Source of the DNA: an uncultured Alphaproteobacteria bacterium
GTDB taxonomy: Bacteria; Pseudomonadota; Alphaproteobacteria; Thalassobaculales; Thalassobaculaceae
DNA length: 5,572 nt
Direction of reading: 5' to 3'
Assembly: GCA_938028645.1 (NCBI GenBank)
Contig: CALIMD010000020.1
Location: 1-5,572, forward strand
The translations under genes and the position numbers were made by a program. The notes under the pieces were generated by a model. The model saw only the letters and a list, made by a program, of their open reading frames with translations. It did not search any database and had not been told where the DNA came from. Positions 5,050 to 5,572 of the stretch are shown in pieces (position 1 is the stretch's first letter; every line of letters starts with the position of its first letter).

Positions 5050-5572
5050 ATGAGAAACGCTGAATATCAAACTCGGAAACCAGAGGATTGCATGAGTGGA
5101 GCGGCAATCATCGTAAAAGCATTGCAAGACCAAGGGGTGGAGGTAATTTTTGGATATCCGGGCGGCGCTGTATTACCGTTATACGACGAATTATTTAAGA
5201 CAAATAATTTAAGACATATCTTGGTTCGACATGAACAAGCGGCTGTTCACGCGGCGGAAGGATATGCAAGATCAACAGGAAAACCTGGGGTTGTACTCGT
5301 CACTTCCGGACCAGGGGCAACTAATACAGTTACTGGATTAACGGATGCATTAATGGATAGTATCCCAATAGTTTGTTTGACTGGTCAAGTTCCAACACAT
5401 TTGATTGGAACAGATGCCTTTCAAGAGTGTGATACCACTGGTATTACACGGCCGTGCACAAAGCATAATTGGTTAGTGAAAGATATTAAAGATCTGCCAA
5501 TAATTATGCACAAAGCTTTTCATATAGCGACTAGTGGAAGACCAGGGCCAGTTTTAGTTGATATTCCAAAAG
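5050..5572 (+). CDS. ilvB: Acetolactate synthase (AHAS) large subunit, N-terminal part (runs off window)
   Basis: This is the catalytic subunit of the ThDP-dependent enzyme that joins two pyruvates to 2-acetolactate, or pyruvate and 2-oxobutyrate to 2-aceto-2-hydroxybutyrate. That is the first common step of valine, leucine and isoleucine synthesis. The 174 visible codons cover the N-terminal pyrimidine-binding domain: SGAAIIVKALQDQGVEVIFGYPGGAVLPLYDELF, as pieces SGAAIIVKAL and IFGYPGGAVLP, then VRHEQAAVHAAEGYAR with the catalytic Glu62. Further on are VTSGPGATN, TDALMDSIP, IGTDAFQECD and SGRPGPVLVDIP. The large-subunit type (IlvB/IlvI/IlvG) cannot be resolved from this part; a small-subunit gene (ilvN/ilvH) would be expected just downstream. 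Two starts are possible: ATG 5050, with the modest AAAGAGA 9 bases upstream, or ATG 5092, preceded by AGAGGA at 5082-5087 with a short spacer. I keep 5050, which gives a 14-residue extension of a kind seen in related proteins. Confidence 0.95.
   Translation, partial: MRNAEYQTRKPEDCMSGAAIIVKALQDQGVEVIFGYPGGAVLPLYDELFKTNNLRHILVRHEQAAVHAAEGYARSTGKPGVVLVTSGPGATNTVTGLTDALMDSIPIVCLTGQVPTHLIGTDAFQECDTTGITRPCTKHNWLVKDIKDLPIIMHKAFHIATSGRPGPVLVDIPK
5082..5087 (+). promoter_or_regulatory. Possible ribosome binding site for an internal start of the acetolactate synthase
   Basis: AGAGGA lies 4 bases before the in-frame ATG at 5092, whose product would begin MSGAAIIVKAL, close to the start of enterobacterial IlvI. 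It is a better match to the anti-Shine-Dalgarno sequence than the one before ATG 5050, although its spacing is slightly short. It leaves the true start undecided. Confidence 0.35.

Noticed and set aside
1..5572. A previously undescribed defence, mobile or biosynthetic system
   Set aside because: All six protein-coding genes after the hflK fragment belong to known families in a plausible chromosomal order. No transposase, integrase, repeat array, tRNA or unexplained large open frame was seen.

Overview
The window is ordinary chromosomal housekeeping DNA from a bacterium, most likely an alphaproteobacterium. The main reasons are the gene order hflK-hflC-DUF2065-Do protease, then serB on the opposite strand, miaA, and an acetolactate synthase large subunit, together with the alphaproteobacterial look of the SerB, MiaA and protease sequences. 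The DNA is moderately AT-rich by eye (low forties percent G+C, not counted exactly). This would fit one of the low-GC, possibly marine, alphaproteobacterial lineages, but the lineage is an inference and cannot be fixed from this window.

Bases 1-1310 hold a membrane quality-control cluster: the last 66 codons of hflK, complete hflC (sharing one base with hflK), and a small two-helix DUF2065 membrane protein that starts at TTG. After a 114-base gap comes a Do-family (DegP/HtrA-like) periplasmic serine protease at 1425-2960, with an intact catalytic triad and two PDZ domains. HflK and HflC form the membrane scaffold that modulates the FtsH protease, and the Do protease handles damaged proteins on the periplasmic side. 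The four genes therefore make a coherent envelope proteostasis group.

serB (phosphoserine phosphatase, minus strand, 2992-3894) converges on the protease gene with only 31 bases between the stops. It diverges from miaA (tRNA dimethylallyltransferase, 3926-4870), again with only 31 bases between the start codons. Both proteins are full length and carry their signature motifs.

Bases 4871-5049 are the only noncoding stretch with visible regulatory structure: a weak hairpin after miaA, a good sigma70-like promoter, an 18-base near-palindrome over its -10 element, a leader hairpin with an alternative pairing, and a short isoleucine-containing reading frame ending one base before the next gene. 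The window ends inside that gene, the acetolactate synthase large subunit (first 174 codons), which starts branched-chain amino acid synthesis.

I found no mobile element, CRISPR array, RNA gene, broken gene or unknown multi-gene system. The most interesting part is the putative control region in front of the acetolactate synthase gene.
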